From contig MSJI02000492.1 in NCBI GenBank assembly GCA_001931905.2, positions 25,544 through 89,543 on the forward strand: 64,000 bases of DNA, written 5' to 3'. Under the pieces are notes generated by a model. It searched no databases, was not told where the DNA came from, and worked only from the letters and a program-made list of their open reading frames with translations. Position numbers and translations under genes: made by a program. Numbering within the stretch: the first letter of the stretch is position 1; each line of letters begins with the position of its first letter. This document shows, one piece after another, positions 43,012-53,771 of this stretch. The DNA comes from Cladosporium sp. IMV 00045 (lineage: Eukaryota > Ascomycota > Dothideomycetes > Cladosporiales > Cladosporiaceae).

Positions 43012-44225
43012 TCGTGCTTGCACTCTGATGGAGGCAACGCCAGCATGAGCGTGTAGTACCTTTCGTAAAGTTGTTAATATTTCATATAATTAGAGCATTA
43101 TTATACCATTTCTCCTTTGCACTCTATTGTCCTGCCCAAAACGCTTAAAGCTGCCAGATCCACCACAATCGCAGAAGCAAAAGGAATGTCGATGCCCGGA
43201 ATTTTCCCAAACTGTGCACTATATTGGTTCTTCCTCGCAGCTCGCCTGGGTCTTTTGCGCCAGGACGTCAGAGAATGGGGGAGTTGGGGGATCTATATAA
43301 ATAAAGGGTTGTGAGTGGGAATTTCGCGCATGGCACTGGGAAAAAGACCTCGGAACCAGCGAGTCCCGTTCTTCGTCGCCCTGTAATTGCGATCACGAAT
43401 CTCCAAGTGCCGTGGGTGTAGTAATAGCCAATGGAAGTCGACTCAAGGAACCTACACATGTGGCGAGCTTTCCCCCGGCTGTCGGAATCTGCGATATCCG
43501 GTGGGCCGGTCAATTGATAGGCCGACGACACTTCAGGAATGTTGCCGCCAAGTTGATGACGCTGCCATCTGACCTCCCGGCCCAGCCCTAACTCATATAG
43601 TCGATCGAATCTGCAGCCCAAACAAATGCGATCTGAGACGAAGATGGAGATTGAATGTACCATTCCAGCGCTAGATGGTAGGCAGCAACCGAAGGAGGCG
43701 CAGTAAATGAACGAATCTCTAAGCGTTCAAAGAGGTATCTGCGCGACGCAACCACTTCAACTCCCATGACAGCACATGTACGAACTTGTTTCCTGGAAAG
43801 TCAATTATCCGTTCCGAAATCCTGTCAACCCCAGCTCAATAGCTATCATCAGCATCAAATAATGGCGATTTACTGGAGATATCGCCGTGTCACAACATCT
43901 GGGCTGACCGTCATACTCAACAAGGATCCACAAGATGATGAGTAGTCCCGCACCAATTCTCCGCTCAGAGAAGCTTTCCACTTAGGGTGCCGGATCAGCC
44001 TGGATCCTGCAGACCGAATGCCTGCAAATTTGATAGAGGCGCCCTTGCTGACCGGCTGTGGGCAAGCCGGCGCACCCGGACATACTCACAATGTTCACTA
44101 CTATATATGCTATGCAAGCTTCGTGATGTGTGAAGACAAGCCTTGATGAGCTTGAATTTTTACCACATCATCCACACCAACGATTGACAGCTGGGACCTG
44201 ATTCAAAATTCCACCTGTCAGGATC
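43012..44225. other. intergenic region between the WSC hydrolase and a P450
   Basis: About 1.2 kb with no supported gene. A minus-strand open frame at 43268-43663 has no domain. The 3' untranslated region of the hydrolase (ATATAATTAGAGC around 43085) is on the left. Confidence 0.5.
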
Positions 44226-45788
44226 ATGACCAACGTCGACCGACTCATCGCCTTGACAAGCAGCCCACTGCATACCGGAGTGGCCCTGCTTGCCTTCTTC
44301 ATCATCTGGATAGTTTCGGAAGCTGCATATCGATTGCAATTCCACCCTCTCGCCTCATTTCCGGGCCCTCGAGAGGCAGCGCTCTCCAACAATTGGATCT
44401 ACAAGCTTTCCAAATCTGGCAAAGTGGAGCAAGAATTGGAGAGGCTCCACCAACTTTATGGTATCATTACAGCTCTGGGAACTGCTTTCCATTTCTGACT
44501 GCTCATAGGAACACACGCTGTCAGAATTGGGCCGAACGAGTTGCACTTGAGCGACACCTCTAAGTATAAAACGATTTACAGCCAATCACGCCCTTTCCCC
44601 AAGCATGACGAGTTCTATAAGGGATTTGGGACGCCACATACAGTGTTTGTGGAGTCGGATCAAGCACTGCACAAGGAAAGGCGTCGTCTCTTGAACCCAT
44701 TCTTCGCCAGAGCAGGAATTTTCAGAATCGAACATGTCATCCACTCGCATGTCCGCAATCTTCATGAAAAGCTCACGAAAGTATCTGCGACTGGAAAGTC
44801 CATCGTGGCGCAGAATGCGTTCCGCTGTGTGACTGTTGACATTATCACCGACTTCGCTTTCGCCGAAAGCAGGCAGCTTGTCGATAACAGTGACGAGTCT
44901 TTCAACGCGCCCTTTCTGGATACGTTCGACGCTGCTTCCGATATCCTTTGGGACTCGATATATAGCCCTAGGATTCGCGAATTTGGCTCTTTGTTCCCAA
45001 AAAAGCTCGTGGCAAAATTCAACGCCCCATTGAGGCATCTCTTCGCTCTGGCAGGCGAAGCATCGGCCTCTCTTAGAGCATATCACGCAGCCTCAACAAA
45101 GTACAGCAAGCCTGTAATATTCGAAAGCTTGAAGGATTTGCCCGACGACCTCATCGCTGCGGAGGCTGTGGACATTCTAGTCGCTGGCTCAGATACCACA
45201 GCCTTCACACTGGACTCAGGTGTCTGGCATCTATGCAAAGATCCTGCAATCAAGCGCAAGCTCGTCGCCGCTCTTAAGGATGCATTTCCGGATGCGAGCG
45301 AGACCATTCCCACGCTACTGCAGTTGGAGGCTGTTCCCTACCTTGTCGCCTGCATGAAAGAGAGCCTTCGCATCGCCATGCCTGTGCCAGGCAGACTCCC
45401 ACGAGTTGTCCCGCAAAACCCTTCAAATCCGCTGGTCGTGGACGACAAGGTGATCCCTCCTGGAATGACCGTCGGAATGAGCGCCTACACAATGCACTTC
45501 GACGAGGAATTTTGGGGTCCGGACGCAAAAACTTTCAATCCAGACCGTTGGTTGGGAGAGTCAAGCAAAGGCCTTGATGCGTACCTCACCACCTTTTCCA
45601 AAGGTGCGCGGAGTTGCATCGGCCAAAACCTCGCCCAAACGGAAGTGCTGGTAGTGCTGTACATGCTTTTCCGCAATTTCGAAGTTGAGCTTGCGCCTGA
45701 ATCTGCGAAGGCATTCAATTCGCGCGACGTTTTTACGCAGGCGGTGGATAAGCCAGGCGTGCTATTGCAACTCAAAAGACTGGAGTAA
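44226..45788 (+). CDS. cytochrome P450 monooxygenase
   Basis: Exons 44226-44460 and 44509-45788, 504 residues. An N-terminal membrane anchor (TGVALLAFFIIWIVSEAAY) precedes the Pro-rich hinge FHPLASFPGPREAALSN. The I-helix has AGSDTTAFT, the K-helix ExxR is KESLRIAMP, the PERF-like motif is FNPDRWLG, and the heme loop is FSKGARSCIGQNLAQTE with the ligand Cys. All canonical residues are present, so an active ER-bound enzyme is expected. Sequence resembles the large group of fungal P450s in which trichodiene-oxygenase-type enzymes fall; substrate unknown. The 48-nt intron (44461-44508) restores LYGTHAVRIGPNE, the typical P450 beta-1 sequence. Confidence 0.93.
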
Positions 45789-46649
45789 TGGGAATGAACG
45801 AAGTCCAATCATCTGATGATAAATAAGCTCAGCTAGATATTCAACTTCAATCTGACATGTGACATAGTAAGGTGCCTAGATATCCAGTCCACATCAATAA
45901 GCCAAATAGATCGCCATATTTTTCTCCGCCATTCTGCACCCATCGCCATCGACGTCTGTGATGGCATTCGCCCCTTCCTTGCGCAAATTTTATCGTGTAT
46001 AATGAATCAATGACACTGCATTTTAATCTTCGGTGAACATGAATTGGACGAATTCAACGAGTGAAGCAACAAGAGAAACAGGAAGTAATCGAAAGATTCG
46101 GTGCCAACTGTTCCCTACGGCGGGGGGTAGAATTGCGGGCTAGCTTTTGTCAGAGTCTGTTCATCATTCTTTTCCGAACGATCTTTGCGCGACCCAAACT
46201 CTGCATCCTGAGTACCTCGGACTGTTTACCACTAAGGTGTTGTCGGACATTGCGCTAGCAACATCACCAGCATCTCTCCCAACTGCTCTTTGGATCTCCA
46301 CATCGGAACCTGAGATTCTTTCCGCAAGACCTCTTCTCATCCTTTCACGATGCCTTAGCGTAAGAACGGAAATGGTAAGGAGCCAATCTCAATTGTGTCA
46401 AGAAACTCTGCAATGTGTTCTCGGGAATTTTTCCTAGAGACGCCAGGAAAAACCCAATCAACAAAGCATCTTCGGGTACCAGATGCACATTGTAAGTCTG
46501 CGGATTACGAGGACTTAGGGTTTGACGGGAGGTATCAGGTGTACGAGTCAGATGCAAGGATAAAAGCGAAAACATGTTTTCACCAGTTTGTGTGATTGAG
46601 ACTCGCAAGGCCTGACCAGTATCCTCGGGATGTTTGGCTTTTCTGGGCT
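45789..46649. other. spacer containing the left segment of a duplicated sequence
   Basis: No supported gene. From about 46060 to 46490 the DNA resembles 55480-55790: both contain ACTGTTTACCACT, GCGCTAGC(A/G)ACAT(C/G)ACC and a GAAAA(A)CCCA block in the same order. See the paired-segment finding. Confidence 0.5.
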
Positions 46650-48107
46650 CTAGGTAGGTAGTGCAGCAGTTGCATACTGCGATAAATCACGCGAAAAGTC
46701 GTGCGAACGTTGTCTAGACCGGCCAGACTGCCTGATGTCCGACACGTACCGGTCCTGAAGGTCCTGCATTGTCGGAATGAGAATGATCTGTGCTCGTTTT
46801 CTGCTCACTCGAGATTCCAAGGTCCCACCTTCTCTCAAAGCACTTTCGTCCTCTGCAGAAGTTTCTTCCCATCCAGTGAGTATGAGGCGTTCCGAGTGTT
46901 CGAGAACTTGATCATGTCTTTGGCCAGACTGGACTTCTTGACATCGACCAATTATTGCATTGGCGGTCTCGTGGAATTGATGCGAATCTTCGTTCTGCAC
47001 AAAGAGTTTGAAGGTCTCTGTCAATCTGGAAATGCGATTCAACGTCTGGAATTTGTCGTGGAGCCAGCCATGTCTTAGTACTTCTATAGTGAGTTCGAAG
47101 CGCGACTTGTGGTAGTCAGGGCTGATTGGCATGTGGCACTCCCAATTAATGAGGGGAAGCGTACCATAGATCCTATCCCGAATGTCTGTACAGTCCAAAG
47201 CAGAAGCCATGTCGAGGACTTCTTCTAGGCTATCTTTCCCGTCCTCCGTTGTCCAGCGTGCTTGAGAGTTGTTTCCACGCTTTCCAGGGAAATTCACATG
47301 GATCAGAAGGCTCGAGGACCGACTTGGAAATCCATAGTCAGCGTACGAACTCCAAAGAGATATGAGCTCCAGGTGACAAGGCGGCTCTAATGCCAAGGAT
47401 GACTGGTAGAAAGCAGTCTTTAGAGCGAAGAGTGCTTCAAAAGACGCCCACTGGTGTCCGCAACAGATGATAGTCCTGGAGTGCTTGCGAAATGCCTCTT
47501 GCAGAATCCAAACTCTTGAGAAGTACGGTCTCAAGATTATCGCTGTCAGGCTTTCGACCAAGCTTTTTACGTCTCTGGTAGGTCGTTGCAGGAGCCAATC
47601 AAGCACCCTAGAAGCAGCCGCCATATCAGGCCAATCTTTGCCCACCAGATCCTTGGGCATGGTGTCCAACACCTTCATGACGTTCTCACTGTCATCTTCA
47701 TGTTCCCCAATGCAAGAGAGCACGTTTGTGGCGTTGTCAAATACATCGCCCATGAGCGCGACCTGATCGGACTTCTCGTCTTTGTTCTCTTGATCAATAT
47801 ATATTGCATCGATCCAGTAGTAACGAGGACCCCCATGTCTCCAAGCCTGAAAAAGAGCGTCTCGACAGTTCTGGCGCACAAGATAGCTCTGCTCGTTGAT
47901 GCTGATTGTAGAGGTTGTTTTCCCGGAGCCCCATACATAAGAGACGGCGTAGTATGATGGCAGCTGTGTTATACGATGCGCAGACAGCTGGAACTCGGGA
48001 AACTGCCCCTCAGAGGTCGCGATGGCCTTCAGTAAACGGATGCAGTCTTTTAAGTCTGGCAACGCAGCAAGAGCTCCTGTTGCTCCGAGGGCCATGTCTT
48101 GAGACAT
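46650..48107 (-). CDS. HET-domain (heterokaryon incompatibility) protein
   Basis: Single exon, 485 codons, ATG at 48107. HET block 1 is YYAVSYVWGSG (about 51-61), block 2 is YYWIDAIYIDQENKDEKSDQV (the usual Cys of WIDAICIDQ is Tyr here) and block 3 is YFSRVWILQEAF. The C-terminal half includes DCTDIRDRIYGTL, usual in HET proteins. The family mediates non-self recognition and cell death on fusion of incompatible strains; genes are numerous and polymorphic. No NACHT or WD40 partner region is present. It lies between two segments that recur together at 55.5-56.4 kb. Confidence 0.9.
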   Translation of the reverse strand: MSQDMALGATGALAALPDLKDCIRLLKAIATSEGQFPEFQLSAHRITQLPSYYAVSYVWGSGKTTSTISINEQSYLVRQNCRDALFQAWRHGGPRYYWIDAIYIDQENKDEKSDQVALMGDVFDNATNVLSCIGEHEDDSENVMKVLDTMPKDLVGKDWPDMAAASRVLDWLLQRPTRDVKSLVESLTAIILRPYFSRVWILQEAFRKHSRTIICCGHQWASFEALFALKTAFYQSSLALEPPCHLELISLWSSYADYGFPSRSSSLLIHVNFPGKRGNNSQARWTTEDGKDSLEEVLDMASALDCTDIRDRIYGTLPLINWECHMPISPDYHKSRFELTIEVLRHGWLHDKFQTLNRISRLTETFKLFVQNEDSHQFHETANAIIGRCQEVQSGQRHDQVLEHSERLILTGWEETSAEDESALREGGTLESRVSRKRAQIILIPTMQDLQDRYVSDIRQSGRSRQRSHDFSRDLSQYATAALPT

Positions 48108-48795
48108 AATGCCGGTACTTGATCAGTGTCGTGTTTGTTGAGAAGAATCTTTAGGAGCCTGTAGAGACACGCAAGACGAAGGGCCGCGAGTTAGTGTTGA
48201 TAAGAGTATGCGAACTTGGGGGTGGGAGCAACAGAGCCACAATATCTCTTTCTCTCAAATTGTGGAGAGATGATCAGCTGATACATCGAGGAGCTCAACA
48301 AGTACCCTGCAAGAGTAAGCCGACTGCATGAAGCAGTAATTGTACCCAAGCTTCGTGAGATCCATTTTGTAATGATAGAGAATGCATTCATGGCTGGTGA
48401 CGTCCGAATGTCCAGATAAGCATATCGCCTTTTAAACGTTTATGTTCATAGTACTCCAGACAGAGCACTATCGCAAATCCGAGCAGTACCTCGAACCGGC
48501 CCTCCCTAATATGGACATCACCTCTTATGGGTAACGAGGCTGACAGTCAAGAGCTAGTACCACACGTGCGGAAACAAAGTTGTTATTCCAAGCGGAAAGG
48601 GTTCGTCAGGATTCTTCCCTGTTTGTACAACTCCCAATCTGCCGCCCTGTTCGATTTTCTGAACTTCTAAGCAAGATGGAGAATGGAGATAGAGGGCCTG
48701 TACGGAAGGAGCACTCGGTGAATCTTGGTAGAGATGGAATTCTTCCCCTGAGATCAAGGTGAGTCTCAAATTAAGTATCCTTAATCATCGGTTGT
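48108..48795. other. upstream region of the HET gene with right segment of the duplicated sequence
   Basis: No intact gene. From about 48430 to 48690 the DNA aligns with 56160-56420; the best block (CCAAGCGGAAAGGGTTCGTC at 48590 versus CCAAGCGGGATGGGCTCATC at 56323) is followed by about 60 more similar bases. A short open peptide end, VLQTEHYRKSEQYLEPALP, is encoded here and matches VLQREHRGDFEQYFDEMLS near 56185-56240. Confidence 0.55.
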
Positions 48796-49807
48796 CTAGT
48801 GCCCCTTTCGCTGCTCCATTCCTTTTCCAAAAGCGGCCCAATTGTCTCGAGCGATAGCGAATGTATCTGATGTCCGACTATAGCTGATGCCGCCTAGCTG
48901 GCCGATGGGACGGAGCACGTCCAGCGCTAAGTGCTTCCGGTCCTCATCGATAGCATCTTCGCGCGCCCAAAACCGCGTGCCCTCAATAATTGCAAGCCTG
49001 CCATGCTGTCCTACGGGATCCCTCGATGTCTTGTACTCGACTATCTCGGATAAACGCCCCTCAATCGAGAAGACAGACTCTTGCACGCGTGGCGGTTTGA
49101 CAGTCGTGCAAGGCTTTGGAGATAACCCCGATAGAGCCCACTCCGAGATCCCAGGGGGTGCGTCGATCGAGGTTGCGTTCATAGCCTCGATCATGTGTTC
49201 AGAGACAATATTGATGCAGCATTCCCCTGTCTCTTCTAAATTTTGAAGCGTATCTTTAGGTCCATGTGATCGCCCGGAAAAGCCAATTACAAAGACTGGT
49301 GGATCGTGGTCGACGACTTGGAAGTAACTGAAGGGAGCGAGGTTCTGTTGTCCGATCTTTGAAGTGGTGCTCACAAAGCCGATAGGGCGAGGGACTATGC
49401 CAGATATGAGCAGGGAATAGTTGAACGGCATTGTTCGACCTTCTTCGAATGGATCGATCTCGACGTGACTCCTTGAGAGCGACTCGCCATTGTCGTTTGC
49501 ACCTTCTCCGTATCTCCACTGAGGGTTTGGCGGTGTGGTCACAGAAACCGGTTCAGTGGGTTTCCAGTCACCCGTAATCACTGTAGAAGGCGCAATTTTG
49601 CTGTAGTCAACCGCTACGGGCTTCTTGTCGGTCTGAGTGCTCATGTTTCTTTTTGCGAAGCAGCAAGCGGCAGCGCTGTTCGTGGTCAGCAAAAAAGAGG
49701 TGTTTATGATGCCTGTAACAAATCGTCGTATGAAGATCGATCTGAGCTTACCGTGACTGATTCAAAACCATTGGGCGCACCAATTGAAGCGTGCGCAGAG
49801 AAGACAT
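48796..49807 (-). CDS. flavin reductase-like protein, probably mitochondrial
   Basis: Exons 49752-49807 and 48796-49675 (76-nt intron) close phase at 311 residues. The first exon plus the start of the second encode MSSLRTLQLVRPMVLNQSRA followed by AACCFAKRN, an Arg-rich, acid-free presequence of mitochondrial type. The body is a flavin reductase-like (DIM6/NTAB) split-barrel: FNYSLLISGIVPRPIGFVST, NLAPFSYFQVVDHDPPVFVIG and KDTLQNLEETGECCINIVSE. Such proteins bind FMN and reduce flavin with NAD(P)H. An alternative start at ATG 49644 would drop the presequence. It is divergent from the RidA gene, with 258 bp between the ATGs, suggesting shared control. Confidence 0.87.
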
Positions 49808-50065
49808 GTTGTGCGAATGGGTAAGTCATTGCAGACAAATTGGTGCCGCAAGCGGTGACTTATTTCAGATGAGCGCCTCCGAATACAAGACTCGGAGGAG
49901 CCGAAGAGGCTTTGTCAGCGGGCCTTTGGGATCTCGCCGGTGCATTCGGACTGGCATCCGATGTCCGTAACTAGCCGAGAATGATCAACATGACAGATTG
50001 ACCATAACTAAGCTGCCGTGTACGCACCATGCGCAGTTAAGCAGTTGGTCTTGTTCAGAACCATT
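49808..50065. promoter_or_regulatory. shared divergent promoter of the flavin reductase and RidA genes
   Basis: 258 bp between divergent ATGs, too short for independent extended promoters. No clear TATA box in either direction; co-regulation is inference. Confidence 0.45.
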
Positions 50066-50763
50066 ATGGCTTCCAAGAACTTCTCTCCGTCTGCGGCAGT
50101 CGTCAACCGCGCGCTTTGCTCCCTAGCACCGAGGCATTTGATGTTAAATCGCCCGTTCGCATCTCGCGCTTTCTCACCAGCTACGGCTAGGGCTTATCCT
50201 GCCATTCAAACTATCTCTACCGACCGCAGCTACGCTCGTAAGCTCCCCAATCAACACGATTACGCCTTGCCTGCCACTGACGAAGGTTTTACCAGCCATC
50301 GGCCATTATGTATGATATCCCTACTTCACTCTTGACCGAGTGCTCTGACTAAGACCATGCAAAGTCCCAAGCGTTCCGCGCAAACGGCCAAATCTGGCTT
50401 GCCGGCCAAATCGCAGCTGACGTGAATGGGAATCTCGTCAATGGAACAGTCACGGAGCAAGCGCAAAAAATCTGCAACAACATCAGTGCAATCCTAGAAG
50501 AAGCTGGATCGAGCACTGGCAATGTTGTGAAAGTCAACGTAGGACCAAGCTCTGAGCCCCAAACAAAGGCTGTTCACCAGATGATGTTCGGTCGAGGCTG
50601 ATGACTAATTTCCCAGGTTTACACGACCGATTTCACTCTCCTCCCCGAGTTCAACGCCGTGTACAATTCGAACTTCCCTCACAAGCCGCCTCGCACATCC
50701 GCCGAAGTCCGCAAGCTGCCGTTGGAGGTCGCATTCATGGTGGATATCATCGCCGTAGCGTAG
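50066..50763 (+). CDS. RidA/YjgF-family enamine deaminase, probably mitochondrial
   Basis: Exons 50066-50309, 50354-50538 and 50617-50763 close phase at 191 residues. The N-terminal about 60 residues are Arg/Ser/Ala-rich without acids (LMLNRPFASRAFSPATARAY), a likely mitochondrial targeting sequence. The RidA core follows: SQAFRANGQIWLAGQIAAD, QAQKICNNISAILEEAGSS, NVVKVNVYTTDF, LPEFNAVYNSNFP, PPRTSAEVRKLPLEVAFMVD. The Arg of PPRTSAEV is the substrate-carboxylate ligand in RidA enzymes, which hydrolyse reactive enamines/imines such as 2-aminoacrylate. Length without the presequence is normal. Confidence 0.9.
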
Positions 50764-50966
50764 ACCATATCCAGATAGCTTCCAAGCCATGCTAGAAGGT
50801 TTCTCGCAGCCGTTTGAAGTCCAGCTAAACAAAGTCGTTCGAGCTGGTCGTGTGTTTCATTGGAATCCATTACTACCTGCGTTTATGCTCTCCATTATCG
50901 GCTATTGCCATGTATCACGAATTTTGAAGATAGCTTGGGGCTTGGTGGAATGCAGCTGACTTGGGC

Positions 50967-53569
50967 TCACCAGAACTCAGATTGCCCGAATGCATCGTCA
51001 AACAGACGCAACTCCAGGTCATGAGTCAGATTGTAGATCTCATTAGGTGACAACAGAATGTTCGCCTCGAAGCCACATAGTCCAGCTTGGTCTGGCTCAG
51101 CAGCACCTGTGCCAGCATGCAGTTCAACTTGGGAGTTCGACTGCATTGCACCACACGGCTCTGGAAGGCTCCAGTCGTCCATATTGTGTGATACTGCGAG
51201 GTTGGTAACGGAGCTTCGTGCATCTCTCGTCGCGGACAAGGACTGCATTGCTTGTTTGAGATGCTGAAGCTCGCTCTTGCGCAACGGCGCTGCGACATTT
51301 CCGTTCATAATCATCGTGTCCAAAACCGTGGTGACGTCGGCTTCCCACGTCAAGTCTGGTAGTAAGCCAGGCTGCACAGCGCTGAGAATGTAAAGAAGGA
51401 ACGCCGAGGAGAAGATGTCTTCGAGCTGGAAGGGTAGGAACGTATCTGGTAGATCTGGTCAGTCTCAGAAGCTTTAATCAGAATCGCGAAAAGTTACCAA
51501 GGAGCTCCTCGTCCCCGAGCATACGGAGCGTTTTGATGACATTTACAGCTGTGTCGACACATGTACGTAACAGCGAGTTGACTACGTTCTGTGGAGCTAA
51601 GATCTCACTCCCGGTGTCAGACAATTGGTCTTGCAGGAGACACATGACCAGAGGTCGAGTAGTCAAGACGACGCACTGTTATAAGGGTTAGTCTTGACCA
51701 GACTCCAAATCCGGGCCGGCGTGAAGCTTACGTGATGATAAGATAGCGTCAGCCTCATGGCGCTCTTCGAGGTTCTGCCTGCATTGCCACGAAATTGATT
51801 GTCCAAGAGTGTCTTTAGCTCTCGAGCGAGTTGTGCCGTTTCATGTAGTATAGTTCGTGTATTGGTGAGTAGCGAGCCGTCAAATGCATCACCAACACCA
51901 TAGATAGCTACTACTTGTTAGTCCAACCGTTTATACCAAGGCAAAACTACGTCGATCACGTACTTGTCAAGATATCGGAGGTGAGTCTTGATGCAGTGAT
52001 CTGCAGCGACATAACAGAGGAGTTCAGCGAGCTGTCAATCTCGTTTGGCAACGGGACAGTGATGTCCTCGTCTCTAATTGAGGTCGTTGCTCCGATCAAT
52101 GCGGAGAACTCACGGTCCAGCATATACACAGTCCAAAATACGGTATTGCAACGTCGAGAGAAGATCTCACTGACAACATTAGGCGGGAAGCGTCTGTGGA
52201 AGCCCTCGATAATGCAGAGGCGAAGAGCTTGGCCAATCTGCTCCCATAGATTAGCGTCGTGTCTGATCGAACCTTTCGACCGTCGAGGGCCTACTCACAT
52301 GTTGGAACGCCGCAACCCTGTGATCCACAGACTGTAGGTAGATTGCAGCGAGTCCAAGGACCTCGATCGCCAGTAGACCATTCGATTGTAGTTGGAATAA
52401 GCTTGGTAGTCGGCTCATTGCTCTGGCGGCGTAGTTCGCGCCGGGAAGTTCGCCAGACCGTTCACGTCGGGAAAAGGCCTGGCCAAACGCTACGACCAGT
52501 AGGTATTTGGTGAACCAAAGCCTGTGTGCGGAAGCATATCCATCAGGATCCTTGTAAAACAGATGGAGCTCTTTTTGGAATCCGTCATGGTCTAACAGAC
52601 CAGCGAAAGACCCCAAGTTGAATCGCACAAGGCTGCAGAGCAATAATACATATTCCTGCGACGGGACACATCCGAAACTTGCAGGCTGCGTACATTCGTC
52701 GGTCGGCCACCGAAATTCGAAAGCACTGCCGTCGAGGTGCCATGGATCACGAGGCACGCTACCTTCTGGAATTTGTTTTCCGATTATGGAAAGAACACGT
52801 CGGCAGAACGACCATGAAGATGACGGTCCCATGTAATCTGCACAGTTGATCAGTGGTCGGACTGGGCCTCCAAGGTGGGGTTTCGGTACACAATCTGCCG
52901 CTTGGGCCATTTGTGAATGTTTCTCCAGTGTCTACAAGTGGATTTTGCATGTAGCGCGACGTCACGTTGCTAACCGCTTTGTCAAGTGAATCAGGACCTT
53001 GCGAGGGATCCGCCGTTTGGTGATCCGAATCAAACCCAGGTCGGCCTCTGATCTCTGTTGCGACCGGCAGTGGACTGTTACGAGGGCTTGATTCCGTTAA
53101 AGTCGGGGGATGGTCGTCTTGATAATCAGTACTTTTTCAAGATTTGTTAGCAGCTGGAGGACGATATTGCTCCCTAAATGCCATTACCGCTGATTGCCGC
53201 CCGAAGTGGCCTCGCTCAACCCACAATGATGCTGGGTGTCATCGTCATTATCTTCGTGACTTCGGCCTGGGTTTCGGCTGGGCCGGTTGCCCGTCTCCCT
53301 GCGCCTGAGTTCAGATCATTGGTTTCATGACGTCTTCGTTGGAAACAAGACCATACGCCATGTCGAAGGTGCCAGCTTCTAGGTCACAGCTTGCTCCTTT
53401 TCGTGTACATCGAGCACACGGGAAACTCCCGGAGCAACGCAACTTCATGCGGCGACAGCGCGTGCAGCTGTACAAGTGTGGAGTCAGAACCGATCGTCGC
53501 AGCTGGGGGATGAGCAGCTCACGCTTGAAGGCATCGCATCGACCGTCTTGACCTGGCATCAGCAGGCAT
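50967..53569 (-). CDS. Zn2Cys6 transcription factor with fungal-specific TF domain, eight exons
   Basis: Exons: 53523-53569, 53357-53467, 52890-53131, 52299-52837, 51964-52237, 51732-51907, 51498-51675 and 50967-51445. Every junction is GT-AG and the sum (2,046 nt) closes at 681 residues. The zinc cluster is LQACTRCRRMKLRC...CARCTRKGASC (residues about 14-44), assembled across the first intron. Exon 3/4 restores GRLYYMGPSSSWSFCRRVL, the typical start of the fungal_trans domain; exon 5 has CNTVFWTVYMLDREFSALIG. Target genes are unknown. Intron 2 (about 225 nt) is longer than the rest and is the least certain junction. It lies tail to tail with the RidA gene and is upstream-adjacent to the arrestin gene. 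Confidence 0.87.
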
Positions 53570-53771
53570 GTTGATGTTGCGTGTGTCGTAAATTCGGCAA
53601 GGTCAGGTCAGAGCCTTCACGCAGGAGTGAAAGTCGTTCGGCTGGGGTTCGGTTGGAGGCGCGCGTCATCAGGCCGAAGATCATACCGAAATCGGAATTC
53701 GGCAGAGCCGAACATGAGCTCCAACCTTGCTGGCCAGCTCGCGTTCGGTCGTTTGGTGATAACAATATCCA

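Noticed and set aside
43268..43663. Minus-strand ORF of 131 residues
   Set aside because: No recognisable domain, composition like non-coding sequence, no splice or promoter support.
46345..46608. Minus-strand ORF downstream of the HET gene
   Set aside because: No domain, and it lies in the segment that recurs at 55.5 kb where the frame is not kept.
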